From the NCBI RefSeq assembly GCF_014642075.1, contig NZ_BMIK01000012.1:1-64000 (forward strand): a DNA stretch of 64,000 nt. The letters run 5' to 3'. Of this stretch, positions 1-7,875 are shown piece by piece. The notes beneath the pieces are model-generated. The model saw only the letters and a list, made by a program, of their open reading frames with translations, ran no database searches and was not told the origin of the DNA. Position numbers and translations under genes: made by a program. The stretch's first letter is position 1. Each line of letters opens with the position of its first letter. The stretch comes from Parapedobacter defluvii. GTDB taxonomy: Bacteria > Bacteroidota > Bacteroidia > Sphingobacteriales > Sphingobacteriaceae.

Positions 1-83
1 AATATCTGGTAGTGCAATCCGAAAAAATGAAAATAATATATTAGGTTTGAAATTAGTTGTCCAACAAAAGGGCAGTATCATAA

Positions 84-2900
84 AACAACCAGCTTGCAAA
101 GCGGAAAGGCTTCATAAGTGTTTCATCGTTAACTGACATTCTTGCCAAGAAGTTGTTAAATATTGGAGTAAATCCTGGTGGTCCAAAAGCATCTTTACTA
201 AAAAGTCAATACGGACATAATTGGTTTGAGGAATATGTTTTTGATGACGGAGAAGTTCAATTCAAATGTAAAGAGGATGACGAATTACATGGGAAGATAA
301 AAAGTTCTTTACAATCTGAAATATTATCCAGTCTATTCTCAGGTCGAAATAGATCCCTTGAAGCATTGGGCATCGGCTATGTTGTGGCAGATATTAGCGA
401 TTATAAAAGTTATCCTAAAGAATTTATACAAAACAGTATTAGAATATTGGGAGAGTGTGGAAGGATTTATGGGAAATATGAGAATGAACAATCTTCTATT
501 CCTGAAGGACTATGGAAATACTGGCGAAAATGTTATGGTTTCGGGCGATATCGTTCAAATGGATTAAAGGATAATTTTGAAGAAATCTTGCTCGAAAATC
601 GCCTAATAAAAAGTCAGGATGATATTCGACTTACTGGGTATGGATTGAAACTAAAGTATTACAACAGCGGTGATCCAATTTACGAATGTAGTGTGTGCGG
701 TAATATACAATTGGTTAATTTCAAGAATATATGTACACATTGTTGTAATGAAGCGGTTGAAGAAAGAAACTATGGGGAGCTATCAGAACAATTAGAAAAT
801 AACTATTACCGGTATAATGCAGGCCTGCTGAAAGGTAATCCCACTCGTTTGCACTGTGAAGAGCTTACCGGACAAACAGGTGCTGCGGAAGCCAGCACAC
901 GTCAAAGAAGATTTCAAAGCCGGTTTTTGAAAGACGAAAATAATCTTGTGGAGGAAATTGATTTGCTGAATGTGACCACAACAATGGAAGCTGGCGTTGA
1001 CATTGGTTCGTTAATGGCAGTGATGTTGGGCAATGTCCCTCCTCAACGGTTCAATTATCAGCAGCGGGTTGGACGTGCGGGAAGAAGGAATGCGTCGTTA
1101 TCCATTGCATTAACGATAGCCAAGGGAAATTCGCATGATCAAGCACATTATAACCAGTCTTTTCGGATGGTGTCTGCAACCCCAACCGACCCTTATCTCG
1201 AAATGGGCCAAATAGACATCATGCTGCGTTTTGTTTATAAGGAAATATTCCACCAAAGTCTAAAGGGTAAAGATATCGGCGGATCGGACGTACATGGTGC
1301 TTTTGGCAATGTGGAAGATTGGCCATCAAGACGCTCCCTCATAGAGGGGTTTATTGAGGACGAGAGTGCTATCTGCGAAATCATCGATGCCTTTAAAACG
1401 GAAACAAGAATCTCCCTTAGTACAAAAGAGATTTATCAAAGGCGGGTTAAAAATGAGTTTCTAGTCAAAGTTGACAGAGTAGTTAAAGATGATACGTCGT
1501 ATCCGCAAAATGAATTAGGAGAACGACTTGCAAATGCTGGTTTGTTTCCTATGTTCGGTTTTCCGACGCAAGTGAGAACATTATACGAAGAAAAGCCAAA
1601 CAGAAATAACAATAATACGATTCAACGAGAATTGGATTTGGCAATTTCCGAATTTGCCCCAGGGAGTGAGATTGTAAAAGATAAAAAAGTGTTGACTGCG
1701 GTTGGGGTACTTGGCTATAAAATAGAAAAAGGACGCTATGTTGAGGTAGATGGTAGAGGGAATTTAAGATCATTAAACAGGTGTATGAATTGTAAAACAG
1801 TTTATACTGAACCTGTTGACGATACATGTAAAGTGTGCGACTCAAGCGATATTGAAGCATTTGAAGCAATTGCTCCAATAGGTTTCTATATTGAGAAAGA
1901 TAGGGAGCCTCGTGATTTCGACGGTAGATTTGAATTTAATAACCGTGCAGGAGAAGTTACTCTGGATCCTAATTCAAAACTGGAGACCACAAGAGAAATT
2001 AGAAATTTGGTAATAAAATCAAATGCTGATCCTGAAAGTGGAATCGTGCATATGGTCAATGATAATGGAGGTGAGCTATTCTCGATGGGTAATTTGGAAG
2101 GTAGCAAGGCCTGGGTCGTAAAAGACCTTTTGAAAGAGAAGAATAGACGGGTTATTGGTCAAGGGGAATACGCATTTATTTCATCTAAACACACAGGCGT
2201 TATTACTCTTTCTTTAAAAGGTGTCGACAAAAACAAATATGAATTCAAGTCTGGAGACATATATCAGCAAGCTGCGTTCTTGTCATGGGGCTACTTGATT
2301 CGTAAGGCGATATGCAGTATCTTAGATATTGAAACCAATGAATTTGATATCGGATATCGGATTTCGCCTGAAACGAAATTCCATGAAATTTATATGGTTG
2401 AGAGGGCTGTGAACGGCGCGGGTTATTGCTCTTACCTTAATGGTAAAGAAGATGAAAATATCGCAGCAGAAGTTTTTATCAGTCAGCTAATTCAAAATGG
2501 GGCCGATAATAATCTGTACTCTTTCTTATTAAACAGTAATCACAAAGATTGCACTTCCTCATGCTATGACTGTTTGAGGGATTATTATAATCAGAAGTAT
2601 CATAATTTGTTGAACTGGCGATTGGCATTAGACTTAGCGGGTTTGGCTAATGATGAACGTTTTGAATTGAATTTTAGGCAAGAATATTGGCAAAATTTTT
2701 TTAATGGGGATTTGAGAACTATATTGAAAAATAAGGATAATTATACTTTGGAAGAGGATAATGGGGTTTTCTATTTGAATTCAGATGTTCGCCGGACATT
2801 GATTGCTCATCCGTTTTGGAGCGAGTCTTTTATTGAAAGGATTTTGAAATCAAGTGGAGCTGATGTCGACAGTAAATATATCAATGACATTATTTCTTAG
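84..2900 (+). CDS. DUF1998-type superfamily 2 helicase, C-terminal part (5' end broken or outside window)
   Basis: C-terminal part of a large helicase. Counting from the TTG at 153, it shows a CxxC zinc pair region (about residues 179-198), helicase-C motif V (TTTMEAGVDIGSL, about 275) and motif VI (QQRVGRAGRR, about 303), a second zinc ribbon (CMNC and CKVC, about 544-562), and a terminal CTSSCYDCL segment (about 800) typical of the DUF1998 family (DruE, DrmB, MrfA-like). Walker A and the DExH box are absent, so the N-terminal RecA domain must lie upstream. The frame is open from 84, before the TTG, and reads like protein there (SLTDILAKK, then NPGGPKA). A different frame is open from base 2 to about 134, which suggests a frameshift at the left edge. 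Codons are clearly richer in A+T than in the core genes. Likely anti-phage or DNA repair; the exact system is not identifiable from this fragment. Confidence 0.75.
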   Translation, partial: NNQLAKRKGFISVSSLTDILAKKLLNIGVNPGGPKASLLKSQYGHNWFEEYVFDDGEVQFKCKEDDELHGKIKSSLQSEILSSLFSGRNRSLEALGIGYVVADISDYKSYPKEFIQNSIRILGECGRIYGKYENEQSSIPEGLWKYWRKCYGFGRYRSNGLKDNFEEILLENRLIKSQDDIRLTGYGLKLKYYNSGDPIYECSVCGNIQLVNFKNICTHCCNEAVEERNYGELSEQLENNYYRYNAGLLKGNPTRLHCEELTGQTGAAEASTRQRRFQSRFLKDENNLVEEIDLLNVTTTMEAGVDIGSLMAVMLGNVPPQRFNYQQRVGRAGRRNASLSIALTIAKGNSHDQAHYNQSFRMVSATPTDPYLEMGQIDIMLRFVYKEIFHQSLKGKDIGGSDVHGAFGNVEDWPSRRSLIEGFIEDESAICEIIDAFKTETRISLSTKEIYQRRVKNEFLVKVDRVVKDDTSYPQNELGERLANAGLFPMFGFPTQVRTLYEEKPNRNNNNTIQRELDLAISEFAPGSEIVKDKKVLTAVGVLGYKIEKGRYVEVDGRGNLRSLNRCMNCKTVYTEPVDDTCKVCDSSDIEAFEAIAPIGFYIEKDREPRDFDGRFEFNNRAGEVTLDPNSKLETTREIRNLVIKSNADPESGIVHMVNDNGGELFSMGNLEGSKAWVVKDLLKEKNRRVIGQGEYAFISSKHTGVITLSLKGVDKNKYEFKSGDIYQQAAFLSWGYLIRKAICSILDIETNEFDIGYRISPETKFHEIYMVERAVNGAGYCSYLNGKEDENIAAEVFISQLIQNGADNNLYSFLLNSNHKDCTSSCYDCLRDYYNQKYHNLLNWRLALDLAGLANDERFELNFRQEYWQNFFNGDLRTILKNKDNYTLEEDNGVFYLNSDVRRTLIAHPFWSESFIERILKSSGADVDSKYINDIIS

Positions 2901-2918
2901 TTAAAAAACGATTACAAA

Positions 2919-4259
2919 ATGCCCGAAACCAATCGCATAGAATACAAACGCGAGCCCCATACCGATGTGGATATTGAAAAGGAGGTAATCGCCTTTTTGA
3001 ATTACTACGAAGGCGGTGTGATTTATATCGGTGTTGACAAGACAGGTAACGTAATTGGTGTCGCGGATGCGGACGGTGATGCGCTAAAGATCAAAGACCG
3101 TATCAAAAACAATATTTCCCCATCGGCCATGGGCTTATTTGATGTGGTGGTTGAGGAGCGCGAGGGTAAGGAAATTGTCAAAATCACTGTGGCCAGTGGC
3201 AGTGAAAAGCCGTACTTCAAAAAGAAATATGGGATGACCGAGAAAGGTTGCTTCATCCGTATCGGTACAGCAGTGGAGCCAATGCCGCAGGGTATGATTG
3301 ATAAACTGTTCTCCACCCGTCCCCGTAATCCCATTGGCAAAATCCGATCGAACCGTCAGGACTTGACCTTTGAGCAGCTTCGTATTTATTATGAGGAAAA
3401 GCGCAAGCCGCTCAACAATCAATTTAAAAAGAGCTTGGAGTTACTCACTGAAGATGGTACGCTCAATTATGCAGCTTATCTGTTGGCTGATGAAAACGGT
3501 GTTTCCATCAAAGTAGCGAAATATCGCGGTACGAACCGGGTAGACCTCATTGAAAACAATGAATACGGCTATTGCTCGCTTATCAAAGCCACGAAAAGCG
3601 TATTGGATAAAATTGAATTGGAAAACCGGACGGCGACTCAAATCACGTCCAAAGAACGGATAGACCGCAGGCTTTGGAATCCGGTGGCCATCCGCGAGGC
3701 CGTGATAAATTCGATTGTGCATAACGACTTTACCCGAGAGGTGCCACCCAAATTCGAGCTATTTGCCGATCGTATCGAAATTACTTCCGCAGGTACATTG
3801 CCGGAGAACCTCAATGAAGATGATTTTTTTGATGGTGTTTCTATCCCAAGGAATCGGGAACTGATGCGGGTGTATCGGGATCTGGAATTGGTGGAACAGC
3901 TTGGTTCTGGCGTGCCACGGATTTTGGAAAGTTATGGAAAGGAATGCTTCCGGTTTATGGGTAACTTTATCCGGATGACGTTTCCGGCATCGGAGTCGGT
4001 CACCCCCCAAGTCACCCCCCAAGTCACCCCCCAAGTCACCCCCCAAGTAGAGCGATTGTTGGCGGTATTTACGGGAGAGCACAACAGGCAGGAATTGCAG
4101 GACTTTATTGGGTTATCAGATAGAAAAAATTTCCGGGAGAATTATTTGAATCCGGCCATTCAAGCGGGGCTTGTAGAATTGGTCGACCCTAATAATCCGA
4201 CAAGCAGCAAGCAGCGTTACGTATTGACGGCGTTGGGAAAGCGGATAGTAAGTCAGTGA
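2919..4259 (+). CDS. AlbA_2/Schlafen-type ATP-binding regulator
   Basis: 446 aa protein starting 18 bp after the helicase stop. Residues 1-125 match the AlbA_2 (divergent AAA_4, Schlafen-like) fold: IEYKRE near the start, then GGVIYIGVD. Residues 250-350 match a GHKL-type ATPase module: the N-box-like EAVINSIVHNDF at about 259, DRIEITSAG, then SIPRNREL and EQLGSGVPRI. A repeated TPQV linker (361-376) leads to a C-terminal winged-helix-like domain (380-446) of the kind attached to Fic-related proteins. Such proteins are usually called ATP-binding or putative transcriptional regulators and are common in accessory islands. Its position between a helicase and a Fic-fusion gene suggests a regulatory or sensor role in the same operon; this is inference. 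Confidence 0.85.
   Translation: MPETNRIEYKREPHTDVDIEKEVIAFLNYYEGGVIYIGVDKTGNVIGVADADGDALKIKDRIKNNISPSAMGLFDVVVEEREGKEIVKITVASGSEKPYFKKKYGMTEKGCFIRIGTAVEPMPQGMIDKLFSTRPRNPIGKIRSNRQDLTFEQLRIYYEEKRKPLNNQFKKSLELLTEDGTLNYAAYLLADENGVSIKVAKYRGTNRVDLIENNEYGYCSLIKATKSVLDKIELENRTATQITSKERIDRRLWNPVAIREAVINSIVHNDFTREVPPKFELFADRIEITSAGTLPENLNEDDFFDGVSIPRNRELMRVYRDLELVEQLGSGVPRILESYGKECFRFMGNFIRMTFPASESVTPQVTPQVTPQVTPQVERLLAVFTGEHNRQELQDFIGLSDRKNFRENYLNPAIQAGLVELVDPNNPTSSKQRYVLTALGKRIVSQ
3999..4046 (+). repeat. 12-bp in-frame minisatellite (4 units)
   Basis: Four identical consecutive copies of gtcaccccccaa inside the ATP-binding regulator gene, encoding the repeated VTPQ linker. Each unit contains a run of six C. 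Gain or loss of whole units keeps the frame and changes linker length. Slippage within a C6 run would break the frame before the winged-helix domain. Confidence 0.95.
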
Positions 4260-4275
4260 GCTAAGCGAATAGGAA

Positions 4276-5247
4276 ATGAAAAGCCAAATCGAAATATACC
4301 AAGCCAGCGATGGCCAAACGCAGATTGAAGTAACGTTCGAGAAAGATACTGTGTGGCTTACACAAAAAATGATGGCTACCCTTTTCCAGACTACCGTTCC
4401 AAATATTAATATGCATATTAAGAATGTCTATGAGGAGAAAGAATTAGCCGAAGCGGCAACTATTAAGGATTTCTTAATAGTTCGAAAAGAAGGACAACGG
4501 GAGGTTAGGCGGAATCAGAAATTCTATAACCTTGATGTCATCATTTCCATTGGATATCGTATTAAATCACAGGTAGCTACGAGATTCCGCCAATGGGCTA
4601 CCCAACGTTTAAAAGATTACCTTGTGCAGGGTTACGCCATCAACAAAAAACGTTTGGCACAGAAGCAGCAGGAGGTGCAAACGCTGAAAGACGGCATTCG
4701 TATCTTAAGCCGGGCCATCGAAGGCAAAATAGGGGATGCGGGCTTGGAGTGGTTGAACCAATTTGCCAGCGGGTTGGAACTGCTGGATGACTATGACCAC
4801 GAACAATTGGATGCCAAAGGTGCGACCAAACGCCCGGCCGTTTATCCTGAAATGGACGATTACCAACAGGTTATCGATACGATGAAAGCGGATTTCGAAT
4901 CTGCCGTGTTTGGTAAGCAGAAGGATGGCAGCTTCCAAAGTGCCATCGCACAGATAGCCAAAGGTTTCGGAGACGAGGATTTCTACCCGTCTATTGAAGA
5001 AAAAGCGGCCACGTTGCTCTACCTCATTGTAAAAAACCACGGTTTTGTAGATGGCAATAAGCGCATTGCCGCGACCTGTTTCCTGCTGTTTCTGGAAAAA
5101 AACGGATTGCTGTATACAAAGGACGGGCAGACAATCATTAGCAACGAGGCGTTAGCCAGCCTCACACTGTTTATAGCGGCAAGTAAACCTGAGGAGATGG
5201 AAACAGTAAAAAAATTGGTTATCAGTGTGCTGAATAGAAATCAATAG
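4276..5247 (+). CDS. RhuM-family protein fused to Doc-like Fic domain
   Basis: 323 aa protein, 16 bp after the previous gene. Residues 10-115 are the virulence-RhuM domain (VWLTQKMMATLF, then RNQKFYNLDVIISIGYRI and RFRQWATQ). Residues 118-145 form a charged, probably coiled segment. The rest is a Fic/Doc fold with the active loop HGFVDGNKR at 255-263. The NKR ending is the Doc form rather than the GNGR form of AMP-transferring Fic proteins; Doc phosphorylates EF-Tu, so kinase-type chemistry is possible here (inference). No inhibitory (S/T)xxxE(G/N) motif was seen in the protein. The RhuM half looks more A+T-rich than the Fic half, as if the gene were a mosaic. Confidence 0.85.
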   Translation: MKSQIEIYQASDGQTQIEVTFEKDTVWLTQKMMATLFQTTVPNINMHIKNVYEEKELAEAATIKDFLIVRKEGQREVRRNQKFYNLDVIISIGYRIKSQVATRFRQWATQRLKDYLVQGYAINKKRLAQKQQEVQTLKDGIRILSRAIEGKIGDAGLEWLNQFASGLELLDDYDHEQLDAKGATKRPAVYPEMDDYQQVIDTMKADFESAVFGKQKDGSFQSAIAQIAKGFGDEDFYPSIEEKAATLLYLIVKNHGFVDGNKRIAATCFLLFLEKNGLLYTKDGQTIISNEALASLTLFIAASKPEEMETVKKLVISVLNRNQ

Positions 5248-5251
5248 CGAT

Positions 5252-5611
5252 ATGGAAGAAATGGAAGATGAGTTGGAATACTACGAAATGCTCAACCGTG
5301 ATGCGATTGTGGTGAAGCCGAAGAAACCGCTTTTCGATTGGGCAAACAGTCTGACACCCGATGAAGATCCGGTGCCGGAGTCGAAAAGAGGGAAAATTTA
5401 CCTTATTAAGGAGAAGGATACGGAAGAAGCCGTGGATCGTTGGCTCCGCAGGAATTTCGACAGGATTTTCACGGCCGAGCTAGCCGATTGGTGGCTGGAT
5501 GAAAACGACTGGCCGGAGAAGCGGACGTTCAAGCTTTTTAAGGAATGGTTCGATTACGAAATAGACCAGTTGGTGCTGGATATGGAATCGGAAGATATTT
5601 TGAAGGATTGA
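5252..5611 (+). CDS. Conserved acidic hypothetical protein
   Basis: 119 aa acidic protein beginning 4 bp after the RhuM-Fic stop, so probably translated from the same message. No signal peptide or membrane segment. It is rich in Trp, Asp and Glu (WLRRNFDRIF, then LADWWLDENDWP), with alternating charged helices. I believe similar small proteins occur across Bacteroidota, but I know of no function. It is acidic and small enough to be a binding partner or antitoxin, but nothing in the sequence proves that. Confidence 0.7.
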   Translation: MEEMEDELEYYEMLNRDAIVVKPKKPLFDWANSLTPDEDPVPESKRGKIYLIKEKDTEEAVDRWLRRNFDRIFTAELADWWLDENDWPEKRTFKLFKEWFDYEIDQLVLDMESEDILKD

Positions 5612-5650
5612 CCGTGGAAGAGTTTTATATAGCATCATTTATGAGTGTAG

Positions 5651-7237
5651 ATGGAATTATCATATGTTAGTAAAGAGTGGTTTCTCGCACGGAAACCATA
5701 TCACAGGCTCACGGCATACGACCAGTTTTACCTGAAAATCTGCCGCGACCTTTATCGCATCATCCGAAGGGCGATCGGCAACCATGAGTCCAGCAATTCG
5801 GAAAGCCGCGAACTGGCCTACCGGATTACTGCCTATTTTGAAGACGTGGTAAATGGTATCGGCTTCTGGGAAGTGGTGGTGGGCCATTTCAAAAACGTAT
5901 ATGGCAAACGCATTCCCTTCTTCAGCAAAGTGCAACTCGATGAGTGGGAAGAGGATTATGAGGATATCAATCCCGCAGATATCCACTTCTTGATCTACCA
6001 GCATTTTGCCGTGCTTCACCGCGAAAATTATAAGGTGTCCTATGTCGATGTGCTTTGCATAGACATGCTTCGCGAGGAAATCGTGGATTACCTCGATGCC
6101 ATTGAAGAAGTGAAGCTCACGGATTTCTACAGCACTTTTTTGCAGGTGCCCGATGATTTTTTCGAACTGAAGGATGTGCTTAGCTGGCTGGTTTACGAGA
6201 GTTATCTTTTTGGAAACGAGTTTTCAGCCCGGCTCATTGATTTTGAAGAGAAGTTACTTGAGGAGGCCGATCCATCCATGTTGGAACGCATCAATATGCT
6301 TCGGTATGCCGAAAAGGATCGCCTGATGTTTACCGTCCCATCCGCCCTTGGCGCGCTGCACCCGTTGGATATATGGGCTGGGGCACTTAAGGATAAGCCA
6401 AGCGATAGGGCATTGCTGCTTGGTTTGAAAGAACAGGTCTACGGGGTGTTCGAAATAGAAAACGAAACGGATACGCATTACCAGTTTCGGCATACGTATA
6501 CCCACGAGCGCTATGCGGTAGCTAAATCATCCTTCGGCAGCCCTTATGACGCCAAATACGCACAAACCAAGCTTGTTAATTTCAGGGGGGAGTATTTGAT
6601 AACCGGTTTGATTTTCGAACCATTCGATTTCTCCAAGCCCGTGGATATTTCCGCCTATAATGAGCGGTATCAATACCCCTTCCTCAGGCACCATGGAGGC
6701 TTCCGCCAAAAGCTTGCCGAAACCCTGAAACAGCAATACCATACGGCCGTGGAGTTTTTTGGCACGCCGTGGAATGTATTCCCGAGCAAAAAGATATTTG
6801 CCGAGCGTATGGATGCCTTTCTTAAGTGGCAGTATCAACGCGCAAAAGAGGAAAATGATGAGCTCAACGATGAGCCGGGAAGCTTTCCCATGCCAGACGA
6901 TACGGAAGAGTCTACCGTGCTTTACTTTGTGTCGGACGACTGGACGGTGGAGGTCATCTATTCCCCGGAAGAGATGGATGAATGTGTAGCGGGGTTCAAG
7001 ACAGTTTATGAGTATTTCTATAGTGATTTACTTACCCGTGGATTTGCCACTACGCGGCTGCTCCGATACATATTCAAACATAGGCGTATTCATCAACCAC
7101 AGCGCAACGGGGCAGATTTCGGGTGGCTGGACGATATCATTGATTTTGAAGCTTTACTGCATATTTATTTTCCGGAAGAATTTTCCACCTACCTGCCGCC
7201 AAGGATGACGGTAAAGGGGTTTGAGGTGCATCGATAA
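5651..7237 (+). CDS. Hypothetical protein, possibly DUF3843-like
   Basis: 528 aa soluble protein, 39 bp after the 119-aa gene. No signal peptide, membrane helix or catalytic motif that I can name. The N-terminus (AYDQFYLKICRDLY, then AYRITAYFEDVV) resembles what I recall of the DUF3843 family of Bacteroidota proteins, but I cannot confirm this. A stretch of Asp/Glu (about residues 400-420) separates a C-terminal region of about 110 aa. Tight spacing with both neighbours suggests one operon. Function unknown. Confidence 0.65.
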   Translation: MELSYVSKEWFLARKPYHRLTAYDQFYLKICRDLYRIIRRAIGNHESSNSESRELAYRITAYFEDVVNGIGFWEVVVGHFKNVYGKRIPFFSKVQLDEWEEDYEDINPADIHFLIYQHFAVLHRENYKVSYVDVLCIDMLREEIVDYLDAIEEVKLTDFYSTFLQVPDDFFELKDVLSWLVYESYLFGNEFSARLIDFEEKLLEEADPSMLERINMLRYAEKDRLMFTVPSALGALHPLDIWAGALKDKPSDRALLLGLKEQVYGVFEIENETDTHYQFRHTYTHERYAVAKSSFGSPYDAKYAQTKLVNFRGEYLITGLIFEPFDFSKPVDISAYNERYQYPFLRHHGGFRQKLAETLKQQYHTAVEFFGTPWNVFPSKKIFAERMDAFLKWQYQRAKEENDELNDEPGSFPMPDDTEESTVLYFVSDDWTVEVIYSPEEMDECVAGFKTVYEYFYSDLLTRGFATTRLLRYIFKHRRIHQPQRNGADFGWLDDIIDFEALLHIYFPEEFSTYLPPRMTVKGFEVHR

Positions 7238-7248
7238 ATTACTCGCTT

Positions 7249-7764
7249 ATGTCTTTTACCACCGTAAAGAAAGAATTGAACAAGCTTGACAAGGCCAAGC
7301 TCATTGCCCTAATGGGAGATTTGTATAAGAAGCACAAAAATGTGCAGGAGTATCTCGACCATTTCGCTAATCCGGATGAGGATGCGTTGTTTGAAAAATA
7401 TAAAGAGCGGGTTATCCAGGCATTCTTTCCGTTAAGGGGATGGGATTATGATTTGCGAAAAGGTAAGCAGGCCATTTCCGATTTCAGGAAGTTGGAGCCG
7501 TTACCGTGGCAACTGGCGGATTTGATGTTGGTCTATGTGGAAACGGGAGTTGAATTTACCAATCAATTTGGCGATATCAATGAAACGTTCTACAATAGCT
7601 TGGAAAGCGTTTACCATCAAACGTTGAAGCTGCTCAAAAAAGAACGGCTGTTGCCGAAATTTGAGAAGCGACTGCGTAAAGTGTTGACCGATACGAGTGA
7701 TATGGGGTGGGGCTTTCACGACACGCTGTCTGATTATTTCTTTGAGTATTTCGATGAAGCTTGA
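7249..7764 (+). CDS. Hypothetical protein, DUF6155-like
   Basis: 171 aa, all-helical-looking soluble protein, 11 bp after the 528-aa gene. The N-terminus (VKKELNKLDKAKLIALMGDLY, then KNVQEYLDHFANP) resembles the DUF6155 family, whose members begin with a short Leu/Lys-rich helical pair. No enzymatic motif is visible. It is probably the last gene of the unit that starts at or before the helicase; 110 bp and a new promoter follow. Function unknown. Confidence 0.7.
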   Translation: MSFTTVKKELNKLDKAKLIALMGDLYKKHKNVQEYLDHFANPDEDALFEKYKERVIQAFFPLRGWDYDLRKGKQAISDFRKLEPLPWQLADLMLVYVETGVEFTNQFGDINETFYNSLESVYHQTLKLLKKERLLPKFEKRLRKVLTDTSDMGWGFHDTLSDYFFEYFDEA

Positions 7765-7802
7765 CAAAAGATGTTCCATACCCTCACGTTGTCCAGCAGT
7801 AG

Positions 7803-7875
7803 TGAGCCGAATAAAACTTGTAATCGGCTCAATTTATATTTATATTTGAGCCGATTAAGAAATGCAATCGGCTCA
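7803..7875 (+). promoter_or_regulatory. Twin-palindrome operator around the Fic promoter
   Basis: Two inverted repeats with identical geometry (10-bp arm, 9-bp spacer, 10-bp arm): 7803-7812 with 7822-7831, and 7847-7856 with 7866-7875. The arms are TGAGCCGATT and its complement; only the first arm deviates, by one base. Equivalent arms lie exactly 44 bp apart. A Bacteroidota promoter sits inside: TTG at 7818-7820, 20 bp, TATATTTG at 7841-7848. Palindrome 1 covers the -33 side, and palindrome 2 covers the -7 box, the likely start of transcription and the A of the Fic start codon. Binding would therefore block both transcription and initiation. Confidence 0.85.
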
